A DNA stretch of 64,000 bases from Prevotella sp. (GCA_017619375.1 JAFZSL010000040.1:62001-126000), one strand, 5' to 3'; counted from the stretch's first letter, positions 9,225 to 17,582 are shown. The notes: a model not told the origin generated them from the sequence alone. A program made the numbers and translations.

Positions 9225-11684
9225 ATGAAAGTGATGAAAAGACGTCATGTAAAACAAGGACTGCTGGCATTCCTGCTCCTCTGCACCTTGCAAGTCGGCG
9301 CGAGGGAGAGGGTGTGCTTCGACAGCGACTGGCTCTTCTGCCTCGCCGACTCCGCGCAGATGGCTTCCGTCACTTACAACGATGTGGCATGGAGAAAACT
9401 CGACCTGCCGCACGATTGGGCCATCGAAGGGGATTTCATGCCCTCCAATCCCTCGGGTGCCGGAGGTGGCGCGCTCCCCGGCGGCGTGGGATGGTATCGC
9501 AAGCATTTCACCGTGGAAAAGGCCGACAAGTATTTCGTGGAGTTTGATGGCGTATATATGAACGCCGCCGTATACATCAACGGACATCTGTTGGGCAAGA
9601 GGCCATACGGATACAGTTCCTTCGAATACGACCTCACACCCTATCTCAACTGGAATGGGGACAACGTGATGGCCGTCAGGGTGGACAACAGCGATCAACC
9701 CAACTCCAGATGGTATAGCGGATGCGGCATCTACCGCCACGTGTGGCTCATCGCCACCGCCAATCTCCACGTCGCACACTGGGGTGTGCAGGTCAAGACA
9801 AAGGCCAACGGAGAGGTCACGGTCGATGTAGAACTGGTGGATGAGAACCGTTCGGGGGCACGGCCTGTCATCAGGCATACTGTCACCGATGCCCAAGACA
9901 AGGTGGTGGCAACGACGAAAGGCAATGCCACCAGTGCCAAACTCAAGGTGAAGAAACCCATCCCCTGGTCTGTGGAAAATCCCTATGTCTATCAAGTGAG
10001 AACTGAACTCATCGTCAATGGAAAGACTGTGGACGATGTCATCACCACAACGGGTTTCCGCTCATTCCTTTTCGACCCGCAGAAAGGTTTTTCGCTTAAT
10101 GGAAAGAGCATGAAACTCAACGGTGTGTGCGAGCACCATGACTTAGGATGCCTCGGGGCGGCCTTCGTCGAGGATGCCATGCATAGAAAACTGCAAATAC
10201 TCAAGAACATGGGCGTGAACGCCATCAGGTGTTCGCACAACCCTCCGGCACCGCAACTGCTCAACATGTGCGACACCATGGGACTCATCGTCATGGACGA
10301 GTCGTTTGACATGTGGAGAAGGAGGAAGACGCAGAACGACTACGCAAGGTTCTTTGACGAATGGCACGAGAGGGACCTCGCCGACCTCGTCAAAAGAGAC
10401 CGTAATCATCCTTCCATCCTCATGTGGAGCATTGGCAACGAGGTGCTGGAGCAATGGTCGTCGGCTGAGGCCGACACCCTCACGCTCGAACAAGCCAACC
10501 TCATCCTCAATGCGGGGCACGACGCCTCCACATTGGCAAAGGAGGGGGAACTGAGCGTCAACTCCCTCCTCACAAGGCACCTCGCTGAAATCGTGAGGCG
10601 GTATGACGACACCAGACCCATCACCGCTGGATGCAACGAACCCAATCCCAACAACCACCTCTTCAAGAGCGGAGCCATAGACATCATCGGTTTCAACTAT
10701 CATCACCAATGGGTGAAGGACGTGCCCAAGAACTTCCCTGGAAAACCCTTCATTTTCAGCGAGAGTGTCTCTGCCTTGCAGACAAGGGGCTTCTACATGA
10801 TGCCCAGCGACTCCGTCTATGTCGCTCCCGTGCAATGGTGGCTGCCTTATTCCGACCCGTCGATGAAATGCAGTGCGTATGACAACATGCACGCATCGTG
10901 GAGCAGCACCCATGAGGAGACGTGGGACGTGGTGAAGCATAACGACTTCGTAGGAGGGCAGTTCATTTGGACGGGATTCGACTACATCGGCGAACCTACG
11001 CCTTACTCCTTCCCTGCAAGAAGCAGTTATTTCGGCATCATCGACCTCGCTGGATTCCCCAAGGACACCTATTACCTCTACCAGAGTGAATGGACAGACC
11101 AACCTGTGCTGCACCTCTTCCCGCATTGGAACTGGCTGGAGGGACAGGTCATCGACATGTGGTGCTACTACAACCAGGCCGACGAGGTGGAACTCTTCAT
11201 CAACGGAAAAAGCCAAGGGGTGAGGAGGAAGGCCGACTCACACCAGTACCATGTGATGTGGCGTGTCGTCTTCGAACCGGGAGAGGTGAAGGTCGTGGCA
11301 AGGCAGAACGGCAAGGAGGTGAGGCAGCAGGTCATAAGGACGGCTGGACAACCTCACCACATTAGACTCACAACAGACAGAAACGCCATCGATGCTGATG
11401 GGAAAAGTCTCGCTTTCGTCACCGTGGAAATACTCGACAAGGATGGCAACCTCTGTCCCAACGCAGAGAACCAGGTGTTCTTTGACGTCAAGGGCGACGC
11501 TACCATCGCAGGTGTGGACAATGGATGCCAGACTTCCATGGAGCGGTTCAAGGCGGACAACAGAAAGGCTTTCTTCGGAAAATGCCTCGTCGTGCTCAGG
11601 GCTGGAAAACAAAACGGCGCCGTGACGCTCACTGCAAAGGCCGTAGACCTCAAGGAGGACAAAATCACGCTCCAAGTGAAGTAA
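9225..11684 (+). CDS. GH2 beta-galactosidase-type glycoside hydrolase
   Basis: An 819-aa exported protein with a signal peptide (about residues 1-24), followed by the sugar-binding, immunoglobulin-like and TIM-barrel domains of GH2. The acid/base is E406 in WSIGNEV and the nucleophile E513 in FIFSESVS. The remaining C-terminal portion looks like beta-sandwich modules (DUF4982-like, then an Ig-like domain near GKSLAFVTVEILDKDGN). It lies 6 nt after the GH31 gene and so belongs to the same unit. Removal of beta-galactosyl caps from branched oligosaccharides is the probable role, but other GH2 activities are possible. Confidence 0.85.
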   Translation: MKVMKRRHVKQGLLAFLLLCTLQVGARERVCFDSDWLFCLADSAQMASVTYNDVAWRKLDLPHDWAIEGDFMPSNPSGAGGGALPGGVGWYRKHFTVEKADKYFVEFDGVYMNAAVYINGHLLGKRPYGYSSFEYDLTPYLNWNGDNVMAVRVDNSDQPNSRWYSGCGIYRHVWLIATANLHVAHWGVQVKTKANGEVTVDVELVDENRSGARPVIRHTVTDAQDKVVATTKGNATSAKLKVKKPIPWSVENPYVYQVRTELIVNGKTVDDVITTTGFRSFLFDPQKGFSLNGKSMKLNGVCEHHDLGCLGAAFVEDAMHRKLQILKNMGVNAIRCSHNPPAPQLLNMCDTMGLIVMDESFDMWRRRKTQNDYARFFDEWHERDLADLVKRDRNHPSILMWSIGNEVLEQWSSAEADTLTLEQANLILNAGHDASTLAKEGELSVNSLLTRHLAEIVRRYDDTRPITAGCNEPNPNNHLFKSGAIDIIGFNYHHQWVKDVPKNFPGKPFIFSESVSALQTRGFYMMPSDSVYVAPVQWWLPYSDPSMKCSAYDNMHASWSSTHEETWDVVKHNDFVGGQFIWTGFDYIGEPTPYSFPARSSYFGIIDLAGFPKDTYYLYQSEWTDQPVLHLFPHWNWLEGQVIDMWCYYNQADEVELFINGKSQGVRRKADSHQYHVMWRVVFEPGEVKVVARQNGKEVRQQVIRTAGQPHHIRLTTDRNAIDADGKSLAFVTVEILDKDGNLCPNAENQVFFDVKGDATIAGVDNGCQTSMERFKADNRKAFFGKCLVVLRAGKQNGAVTLTAKAVDLKEDKITLQVK

Positions 11685-11690
11685 CTTACT

Positions 11691-11712
11691 CCCCCTCTAA
11701 GATTAGAGGGGG
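11691..11712. repeat. Perfect 10-bp inverted repeat downstream of GH2
   Basis: CCCCCTCTAA and TTAGAGGGGG flank a 2-nt centre immediately after the GH2 stop codon, followed by a G-rich stretch. There is no T-run, so it is not a classical terminator on the plus strand. Its placement and composition suggest a dispersed intergenic repeat that may stabilise the 3' end of the mRNA. A related G-rich sequence (GAGAGGGGGTGGCCGCAGG) lies near 26974. Confidence 0.6.
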
Positions 11713-11795
11713 CAGGGGGCGTTGACTCTGAAAAAACTTGCAAAAATTGCATTTATTCATATCATTTTATAATCATCATTTAAACAAAGACAAAA

Positions 11796-12347
11796 ATGGA
11801 AAAATTGAACAAACCTGCCATCTTGGTCGTTGACATGCTCAATGACTTCGTTTATGGAGCACTCGCTTGCGACCGTGGAAAGGCCATCGTGCCTGCTACA
11901 GCACAACTGCTTGACGCTGCTCGTGAGAAGGGCGTCCCTGTCATCTTCTGCAACGACTGTCACCGCAAGGGCATCGACCGTGAACTCAAACTCTGGGGCG
12001 ACCACGCCATCGCTGGAACAGAGGGCGCTCAGGTGATTCCCGAACTCAAACTCTGTGACAAGGACTATGTCGTGCCAAAGCGCAGATACAGTGGATTCTT
12101 CCAGACTGACCTCGACATCCTGCTCAAAGAACTCGGCGTCCAGACTGTCGTCATGACCGGCCTGCACGCTCACATGTGTGTGCGCCACACCTCCGCAGAC
12201 GCCTATTGCCTCGGCTACGACGTGGTGGTCGCCAAGGAGGCAACCGATTCCTTCACAGAGGAGGACTACAACATCGGTATCGCTTATCTCAAGACTTGCT
12301 ACGGCGCCGACGCCTACAGCAACGAGGAACTCATCGCCGCTTTCTAA
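11796..12347 (+). CDS. Isochorismatase-fold cysteine hydrolase (nicotinamidase-like)
   Basis: A 183-aa cytosolic hydrolase with the complete isochorismatase-family triad: D13 in VVDMLNDF, K95 in VVPKRRYSGF and C128 in HAHMCVRHTS. Length and motifs match small amidohydrolases such as nicotinamidase, ureidoacrylate or other amide hydrolases. It stands alone: 111 nt separate it from the GH2 gene, and a strong hairpin terminator follows. The true amide substrate cannot be assigned from sequence alone. Confidence 0.8.
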   Translation: MEKLNKPAILVVDMLNDFVYGALACDRGKAIVPATAQLLDAAREKGVPVIFCNDCHRKGIDRELKLWGDHAIAGTEGAQVIPELKLCDKDYVVPKRRYSGFFQTDLDILLKELGVQTVVMTGLHAHMCVRHTSADAYCLGYDVVVAKEATDSFTEEDYNIGIAYLKTCYGADAYSNEELIAAF

Positions 12348-12435
12348 TCGATAGGAGTTTTTCTTTAGGAATATTGGTTTTCTATAATTTCTAATGCTTA
12401 TAGGAAACATAGTGCTCCTAAGATATTTATGTTAT

Positions 12436-12483
12436 AAAAAGGCCGTCCCGCCTCCCTTTATTGTGAGGTGGGACGGCTTTTCC
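12436..12483 (+). terminator. Rho-independent terminator after the cysteine hydrolase gene
   Basis: A long stem pairs GGCCGTCCCGCCTC with GAGGTGGGACGGC around an A/T-rich loop and is bounded by AAAA on the left and TTTT on the right. It lies about 90 nt after the hydrolase stop and just before the promoter of the PLP-enzyme gene. The A and T flanks on both sides could allow bidirectional action. Confidence 0.8.
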
Positions 12484-12572
12484 TATGAATGAAATCACTT
12501 TCAAAATCGCTTTCCTCATATCCCAAAATGCAAATTTTATTCGTTTTTTGCACACATAATCGGATTTTTGCC

Positions 12573-12580
12573 TATCTTTG
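12573..12580 (+). promoter_or_regulatory. Promoter -7 box for the PLP enzyme/cytidylyltransferase operon
   Basis: TATCTTTG matches the Bacteroidota consensus TAnnTTTG, with a T-tract ending in TTG at 12544-12550 about 22 nt upstream. It lies 20 nt before the ATG at 12600. It rules out the upstream in-frame ATG at 12489, which would precede the promoter. Confidence 0.7.
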
Positions 12581-12599
12581 CAGACTAAACTATATTTAT

Positions 12600-13646
12600 A
12601 TGGAAAAGAAAATGAATTATCTCGATAGAAACGAATTCAATTTCGAACCCAGTCAGAAAGTGGTGGAGGCTATCCGCCAATTCGACCCTAAGGATCTTTG
12701 CTTCTACACACGTATCTATGACCAAGGAAAGAAAAGTGTCATTTCTGTAAGACTCAGTGAGATTTACGGCGTGCCGGAGGAGCAGGTGCTCTTGGGATAT
12801 GGTGGAGAGGACATCTTGAAAAACGCCGTGCATTATTATCTGATGAAGGATGACAACAAGACCATCCTCATCCCGCAATTCTCATGGTGGTATTACAACA
12901 AGGTGGCCAGCGAATGCAGGGGAACATTTGAGATGTATCCGCTGCATGAGAAGGAAGACACCTTCGCCTATGATGTACAAGAGGTCATAGAGTACACCAA
13001 CCGCATACATCCAAAAATGCTTTTGCTGGCTTCGCCCAACAACCCCACTGGCAACAGCCTGACACCGGATGAAATCAGGGAAATCATGCAAAACATCCCC
13101 AACGACACGATGGTGCTCATCGACGAGGCGTATGCCAGTTTCATCACCAGCGACACCGACTATATCGCTCCATTGGTCAACGAATACCGAAACCTCATCA
13201 TCTCGCGCACCTTGTCGAAGTTCTATGGATTGCCGGGACTCCGTTGTGGATTCGGATTCATCGGAAAGGGACATGAACATTTCGTCAGTTATATCAACAA
13301 ATACTTGGGCTACAATCGATTCTCTGAGGCTGTCGCCTTGGCTGCATTGGAGAGTGACGACCACTACCGCAAGGTGGCTGACGATATGGAATGGGGACGC
13401 CAACTCTACAAGAAAGCCTTGGAGGGAAGACCGGGTTTCAAGGTCTACAAATCCGTCGCCAACTTCATCCTCATCAAATATCCCGTTGCCATCAAGGACG
13501 AATTGAAGAAAGCCTTGACGGACCAGGACTACAAGATTAAGTTCATGAGCGATACCGGGCTGGAGGAATGCCTGCGCATCACTTTGGGACGCAAGGAACA
13601 GACGCAGACCGTCGTCGACACCATCTTAAGCATCGTGGAAAAATGA
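12600..13646 (+). CDS. HisC/CobD-like PLP-dependent aminotransferase-fold enzyme
   Basis: A 348-aa class I/II aminotransferase-fold protein. SPNNPTG (residues 145-151), DEAYASF (175-181) and SRTLSK with the PLP lysine K207 are all present, and the C-terminal LRITLGR carries the carboxylate-binding arginine. The overall pattern is that of histidinol-phosphate aminotransferase and the related CobD phospho-amino-acid decarboxylases. The stop codon overlaps the start of a LicC-like cytidylyltransferase (ATGA), and no his genes are nearby. A role in making an amino-alcohol phosphate or amino-phosphonate for CDP activation is therefore more likely than histidine synthesis. The start at 12600 is set by the promoter; 12612 (MNYLDRNEF) is an alternative. 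Confidence 0.75.
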   Translation: MEKKMNYLDRNEFNFEPSQKVVEAIRQFDPKDLCFYTRIYDQGKKSVISVRLSEIYGVPEEQVLLGYGGEDILKNAVHYYLMKDDNKTILIPQFSWWYYNKVASECRGTFEMYPLHEKEDTFAYDVQEVIEYTNRIHPKMLLLASPNNPTGNSLTPDEIREIMQNIPNDTMVLIDEAYASFITSDTDYIAPLVNEYRNLIISRTLSKFYGLPGLRCGFGFIGKGHEHFVSYINKYLGYNRFSEAVALAALESDDHYRKVADDMEWGRQLYKKALEGRPGFKVYKSVANFILIKYPVAIKDELKKALTDQDYKIKFMSDTGLEECLRITLGRKEQTQTVVDTILSIVEK

Positions 13647-14380
13647 TTGGGGTCATCCTTGCCGCCGGTATGGCGAAACGCCTGAGGCCTCTCACCGACA
13701 CCAAACCGAAATGCCTCCTCGAGGTGGCGGGGAAAACACTTCTCCAACGCACCGTGGAGGCCATGGTGATGGCGGGAGTCAACGAGTTTGTCATTGTCAC
13801 GGGCTACCGAGAGGAAATGATACGGCAGTTCCTCACCGATTTCGCCAACAATTCCAACAACCTCCATTTCACTTTCTTGAATAACGCCGATTACGAGCAC
13901 AATAACAACATCTATTCCCTTTGGATGGCTGGCAAGGTGGTCAGGGGAAAGGAGTTCCTGCTTATGGATAGCGACATCCTCTGCGACCCCAAGGCCGTGG
14001 GGGAGGTGGCGCGACAGAAAGAGTCCGCGCTTGCCCTTAATAAGCATGAACTGGGTGAGGAGGAGATGAAAATCGTCGTGGATGCCAATGACCACATCAC
14101 CGAAATCAGCAAGACTTGTCGTGTGGAGGATGCCATAGGTGAATCCGTGGGCATTGAGAAAGTGACCGTGGACTTTGGCAACGCCCTCTTTGCCGAACTC
14201 GACAAGATGATTCTCCAAGAGGGACTCGTCGATATCTTCTATGAGCGGGCTTTTGAGCGCCTCATCCCTCAAGGTCATTCCTTCAAGGTGGTGGACACCA
14301 CCCATTGGTTCTCCTACGAACTCGACACGCCGGAAGACTTCCATCGCGCCTCCGAACTTATGCCGATGGAGTTGCGATAA
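13643..14380 (+). CDS. LicC-like sugar/choline-phosphate nucleotidyltransferase
   Basis: A 245-aa nucleotidyltransferase with the signature LAAGMAKRLRPLTDTKPKCL (residues 6-25). The short length and the NNADYEHNNNIYSLW segment recall CTP:phosphocholine and related amino-alcohol-phosphate cytidylyltransferases rather than hexose-1-phosphate enzymes. The start ATG at 13643 overlaps the upstream stop by 4 nt, so the two proteins are translationally coupled. The product would be a CDP-activated head group made in the cytoplasm. Possible consumers in this window are the two LicD proteins or the CDP-alcohol phosphotransferase at 29430, none of them adjacent. The substrate is inferred, not shown. 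Confidence 0.75.
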   Translation: MIGVILAAGMAKRLRPLTDTKPKCLLEVAGKTLLQRTVEAMVMAGVNEFVIVTGYREEMIRQFLTDFANNSNNLHFTFLNNADYEHNNNIYSLWMAGKVVRGKEFLLMDSDILCDPKAVGEVARQKESALALNKHELGEEEMKIVVDANDHITEISKTCRVEDAIGESVGIEKVTVDFGNALFAELDKMILQEGLVDIFYERAFERLIPQGHSFKVVDTTHWFSYELDTPEDFHRASELMPMELR

Positions 14381-14396
14381 CTTCTTGGTAACCATC

Positions 14397-14432
14397 GGCT
14401 CTGAGTCCACTTGAAAAAGTGGACAATGAGCC
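14397..14432 (+). terminator. Two-tier hairpin after the cytidylyltransferase
   Basis: GGCTC and GAGCC enclose GTCCACTT-GAAA-AAGTGGAC with a symmetric 3-nt internal loop (TGA/AAT). The structure starts 16 nt after the stop codon. No T-run follows, so it is either a weak terminator or an mRNA-end stabiliser. Confidence 0.5.
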
Positions 14433-14473
14433 CAAACGGTGTACACTAAAAAACACACAACCTTAAAAAAACT

Positions 14474-15094
14474 ATGGCTAAAAACGTTAAACTGATAAAA
14501 GTAACCCTTGTCTCTTTTGCTGCCTTGAGGATATTCGCAGCGTGTGGAAACAAAAAGTCTCCTGCTCCCAAAAACGAGAAGGAAGAGACAACCATGGAGT
14601 CAAACACTGAGACAAGCATTGAGACAAACTATTTCCCTGCCATCGACCGTTATCTGGTGAATGAAATCGGCAAGCATTACGCCGAGGGAGAACACTGCGT
14701 TCCCATTCACTCCATCGTGACTGTCGACGAGAGGAATGGAGAGGACATCCTTGTTTGGGGTGATTTCTGGGTGTTCAACTACAATCAGGTGGGCGATACG
14801 CTGAAGTGCGTTTCCGGCGGCAGTCATCCCGGACTGATGCACATCCGGCAGACAGAAAAGGGCTTTGAGGTGACTGGATTCGACCAAGTGGAGGACGGGT
14901 CCAATAACTTGCCATCGGCCAAGAAAATCTTTGGTGACAAATACGATGCGTTTCATGCCATCAACAGCGATGCGGATGCACGAGAGAGGCTGAGGGCCGA
15001 GGGGTTGTCTGTTTATGCCAAGAAGCACAATCTTGGTGTCACCATGTATCAAGATTTTGGATGGCCGGCGAAGAAACTGCCAAAATCATTTTGA
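14474..15094 (+). CDS. Hypothetical lipoprotein
   Basis: A 206-aa protein of unknown function. The N-terminus (LVSFAALRIFAAC, C24) resembles a lipoprotein signal with a lipobox ending in Cys, although the Arg/Ile before it are atypical. A charged linker rich in Lys, Glu and Thr follows to about residue 50. The remaining approximately 155 residues form a compact domain with several aromatic residues (ILVWGDFWVFNYN; GGSHPGLMHI) and no motif I recognise. It is followed after 3 nt by a GH24 lysozyme gene, so the two are probably one transcript. Envelope location is inferred. Confidence 0.6.
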   Translation: MAKNVKLIKVTLVSFAALRIFAACGNKKSPAPKNEKEETTMESNTETSIETNYFPAIDRYLVNEIGKHYAEGEHCVPIHSIVTVDERNGEDILVWGDFWVFNYNQVGDTLKCVSGGSHPGLMHIRQTEKGFEVTGFDQVEDGSNNLPSAKKIFGDKYDAFHAINSDADARERLRAEGLSVYAKKHNLGVTMYQDFGWPAKKLPKSF

Positions 15095-15097
15095 TCC

Positions 15098-15598
15098 ATG
15101 AAAGCAAGCAAGGTGTTGATTAAAAGCATCAAGCGCTTTGAGAGTTTTAGAAGCAAGGCGTATCAAGATGCCAAAGGGGTGTGGACCATTGGATATGGAC
15201 ATACCCATCAGGTGAAGGAGGGGGACACCATTACCCGAAAGGAAGCAGAAAAACTGTTACAGGAAGACTTGCAAGAATACGAGAACTATGTCAACAGCCT
15301 TTTTGTCTGTCATGATGACCAATGCCGTTTTGATGCTCTTACCGACTTCGCATACAATTGCGGCATAGAAAATCTACGGAAATCGACTTTGCTAAAATAT
15401 TTATATGAGGATAGGGAGGAGGAGGAAATCCGTGGAGAGTTCATGAGATGGACCTATGACGGAAAACGAAAACTGAGAGGGCTGGCTTTTCGGAGAAAAT
15501 GGGAAGCCGACCGCTTCTTCGGCAGAACAACCCCCATTTCATTATGGGAAAAGTTGACTTTCATCTTGGCAGGAAAATTTGGACATTTCAAAGAATAA
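15098..15598 (+). CDS. GH24 phage-type lysozyme
   Basis: A 166-aa muramidase of the T4/lambda-R lysozyme family. The catalytic pattern E-x8-D-x5-T is intact (E15, D24, T30) with the diagnostic GVWTIGYGHT. The later DALTDFAYNCG segment is also typical. There is no signal peptide, as in many phage endolysins and their chromosomal relatives, so export would need another route. It lies 3 nt after a lipoprotein gene. No other phage genes are near, so it looks like a domesticated or horizontally acquired single gene rather than a prophage. Confidence 0.85.
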   Translation: MKASKVLIKSIKRFESFRSKAYQDAKGVWTIGYGHTHQVKEGDTITRKEAEKLLQEDLQEYENYVNSLFVCHDDQCRFDALTDFAYNCGIENLRKSTLLKYLYEDREEEEIRGEFMRWTYDGKRKLRGLAFRRKWEADRFFGRTTPISLWEKLTFILAGKFGHFKE

Positions 15599-15603
15599 TG
15601 CCT

Positions 15604-15741
15604 GAATCTCCTCCGAAAAATCTCTCCGAAAAATCTCCTCCGAAAAGTCTCTCTGAAAAATCTCCTCTGAAAAGTCTCTCCGAAAAATCTCTCCGAAAAG
15701 TCTCCTCTGAAAAATCTCTCCTGAAAAATCTCTCCTCAAAA
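15604..15741. repeat. Tandem repeat array with ~13/14-nt units (27-nt dimer)
   Basis: About ten units of CTCCGAAAAATCT and variants (CCTCCGAAAAGTCT, CTCTGAAAAATCT) follow the lysozyme stop codon. Alternation of 13- and 14-nt units gives a 27-nt higher period, so a 9-residue period appears in the minus-strand translation (DFSEEIFQR-like). No coding role is supported. It ends at a dispersed GC-rich hairpin repeat. Confidence 0.85.
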
Positions 15742-15768
15742 GTAGGGGCGGGTCTTGTGCCCGCCCGA
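15742..15768. repeat. Dispersed hairpin repeat GTAGGGGCGGG...CCCGCCC (copy 1)
   Basis: A 7-bp stem (GGGCGGG/CCCGCCC, 15746-15766) encloses TCTTGTG. A near-identical sequence lies at 39407-39430 after the gntR stop codon. Two copies downstream of unrelated genes indicate a dispersed intergenic repeat rather than a gene-specific terminator. Confidence 0.6.
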
Positions 15769-15780
15769 AATTCGTTTTGT

Positions 15781-15840
15781 CGTTATCCCGTTATTACGTT
15801 ATTACGTTATAACGTTATAACGAAAATCCCGAAATCCCCA
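15781..15840. repeat. AACGTTATAACG-rich repeat, copy left of the pectate lyase gene
   Basis: The segment is built of CGTTAT/ACGTTATAACG words and ends in GAAAATCCCGAAATCCCC. A related segment with CGTTATAACGTCAT and GAAAATCCC lies at about 17803-17860 on the other side of the pectate lyase gene, in the same orientation. Confidence 0.5.
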
Positions 15841-15845
15841 AAAGT

Positions 15846-17582
15846 CTAATAATTGACGATGGCTTTACCTTTCCTTGAGCCGTCGGCTGTCTTTTCCACG
15901 CGGATGACGACACCCTTTTTCGAAGCATCGCATTTCCTGCCGTCTGTTGTATAGTATTCCACTGACACAGGTGAGTCGGAACGCATCATTTTGATGCCGA
16001 CGGGGTTGCATACGGGGTAGTATTCATCCACTCCGCTTTGGGCGTCGCTATTGCCATTCCTCATGATGTCCTCTACCAAGGAGTTGAGGTAAACCTCCAA
16101 GTTGCAGTACCATTTCTTTTCCACGTCGATGGTGAATAGTGCGGCATCGCTGGCGTCGTTGGGATTGAGGCCGTTGGCCGACTCCCATTCGTCGGGCATT
16201 CCATCGTTGTCGCTATCCCAACCGGCGGGGCGTTGGCCTGTGCCGAAATTGGCTTCCGTATAACCCTCCACGTCTGACACCAGGTCGATGCGGCCAAGGG
16301 TCTTCGTCACTGAGCCCCTGTAGGTGGCAGTGCCGGTCCGTGCCTCGTGGGCGTAACGCTCGTCCACATTGTCGCGGATGAGGGATGCACCGGCGTAGTC
16401 GAGCACTTTGTCGAAGGCGACGGCGGCGCTATGGGTGGTCACCTCGCCGATCGCTGTCGGTTCGTCGCACTTGATGCGCACGCTCTCCACGCCGTCGATG
16501 GTCTCGTAGGTCACACCGCTGCCATAGTAGTGGTTGGGGTCGTGGGTGTAGCGGACGCCGTTCTTGTTGGGCACGCCGTTGTCATAGGTCACGCCGCTCC
16601 AGTCGTAGTTCACATTGTTGTTCACTTGGTTGCCGTTGATGTAGTAGCGGCTGGTCATGTCCCAGAAGGTGCGGTCGTCACCGGCATTGCCACTGCCTGC
16701 GAGAGAGACGGTGGTGATGCGGTTGGTGGCGGCGGCGGGACCGGTCTTGTAGTAGTTGTTCACGATGTTGATGTAGCCACCGCCGGGACCGCCATAGCAA
16801 CCGTTGCCGCAGTTGTAGATGACGCAGTTGCGGAAGTCCACGTTCTCGGCCTGGAGGGTGTTCTCCCATTGGTATAGGCTGTAGAGCTTGTTGCTGGTGT
16901 AGCCGTTCCAGTTATAGCGGGCACCGTTGAAGCGTGGTGAACGGTTGTTCACATGAGCGATGAGATTGTGATGAAAGGAGGCGAGTTTGCCGCCCCAGAT
17001 GCCACCGTAGCCGTGGGCGCCTTTGCCATGGCCAGCGTTGTTGAGGCTCTCGGCGATGGTGCACCATTGCATGGTGAAGTTGTTGTTGTCATAGAACGAG
17101 GCCACCTCGTCGATGCTCCACGACAGAGAGCAATGGTCATAGATGATGCTGGTGGCGTTGCGCTTCCAAGAGGCATCGGCGCCGTCGTTGACGTTCTTTT
17201 CCTGACCGCGGCGGAAGCGGATGAAGCGGATGATGTTGTTCGCACCGGGATTGACCGTGTAGTAGCGGAGGGTGATGCCAGGGTAGGGGGCTGTCTGTCC
17301 GCAGATGGTGGTGTTGGCTCCAATGGTGACGTCGGAGGCAAGGGGGATGACGCCGCCCACGTCGAAGACGATGATTTTCTTGGCTGAACCGGAAACGGCG
17401 GAGCGGAACGACCCTGTGCCACTGTTGTTCAGGTTGGTCACATGGATGACTTTTCCGCCACGACCGCCTTGCACATATCGGCCATGACCTTCGGCGCCGG
17501 GGAAGGCGGGCACCTCGTCTTGGGCTATCATGGACAGTGATGCAGTCAGCATCATTATCAGCATCAATACTTTTCTTGTCAT
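15846..17582 (-). CDS. Secreted PL1-like pectate lyase
   Basis: A 578-aa exported right-handed beta-helix protein. The signal peptide covers about residues 1-20. It is followed by FPGAEGHGRYVQGGRGGKVI, the typical N-terminus of Bacteroidota family-1 pectate lyases, and by the helix core with SIIYDHCSLSWSIDE and NHAGHGKGAHGYGG-like metal/substrate segments. After about residue 480 there is a linker and a short C-terminal tail (VEYYTTDGRKC) like those on other secreted proteins here. It would cleave polygalacturonate outside the cytoplasm, fitting the GH28 enzyme at 27333. It has its own promoter at 17619. Confidence 0.82.
   Translation of the reverse strand: MTRKVLMLIMMLTASLSMIAQDEVPAFPGAEGHGRYVQGGRGGKVIHVTNLNNSGTGSFRSAVSGSAKKIIVFDVGGVIPLASDVTIGANTTICGQTAPYPGITLRYYTVNPGANNIIRFIRFRRGQEKNVNDGADASWKRNATSIIYDHCSLSWSIDEVASFYDNNNFTMQWCTIAESLNNAGHGKGAHGYGGIWGGKLASFHHNLIAHVNNRSPRFNGARYNWNGYTSNKLYSLYQWENTLQAENVDFRNCVIYNCGNGCYGGPGGGYINIVNNYYKTGPAAATNRITTVSLAGSGNAGDDRTFWDMTSRYYINGNQVNNNVNYDWSGVTYDNGVPNKNGVRYTHDPNHYYGSGVTYETIDGVESVRIKCDEPTAIGEVTTHSAAVAFDKVLDYAGASLIRDNVDERYAHEARTGTATYRGSVTKTLGRIDLVSDVEGYTEANFGTGQRPAGWDSDNDGMPDEWESANGLNPNDASDAALFTIDVEKKWYCNLEVYLNSLVEDIMRNGNSDAQSGVDEYYPVCNPVGIKMMRSDSPVSVEYYTTDGRKCDASKKGVVIRVEKTADGSRKGKAIVNY

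Noticed and set aside
10143-11216. A 357-codon minus-strand frame inside the GH2 gene
   Set aside because: GH2 catalytic motifs in the plus frame are intact, so this is a shadow frame.
11691-11712. Classical terminator after the GH2 gene
   Set aside because: The stem is perfect but the loop is 2 nt and is followed by G-rich sequence rather than T; kept as a repeat instead.
12489-12599. Upstream start for the PLP enzyme
   Set aside because: It precedes the TATCTTTG promoter box, and the added residues do not fit the fold.
12600-13646. Histidine biosynthesis aminotransferase hisC
   Set aside because: No his genes are nearby and it is coupled to a cytidylyltransferase; family membership alone does not support the symbol.
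14436-14450. GTGTACAC as a second GntR operator
   Set aside because: It matches only one half-site by chance, lacks the TAGTAC arm, and the nearby genes have no link to the transporter operon.
15499-15849. A 116-codon frame over the repeat array after the lysozyme
   Set aside because: Its translation is only the repeat (PPKNLSEKS-type) and begins inside the lysozyme gene; no sign of coding.
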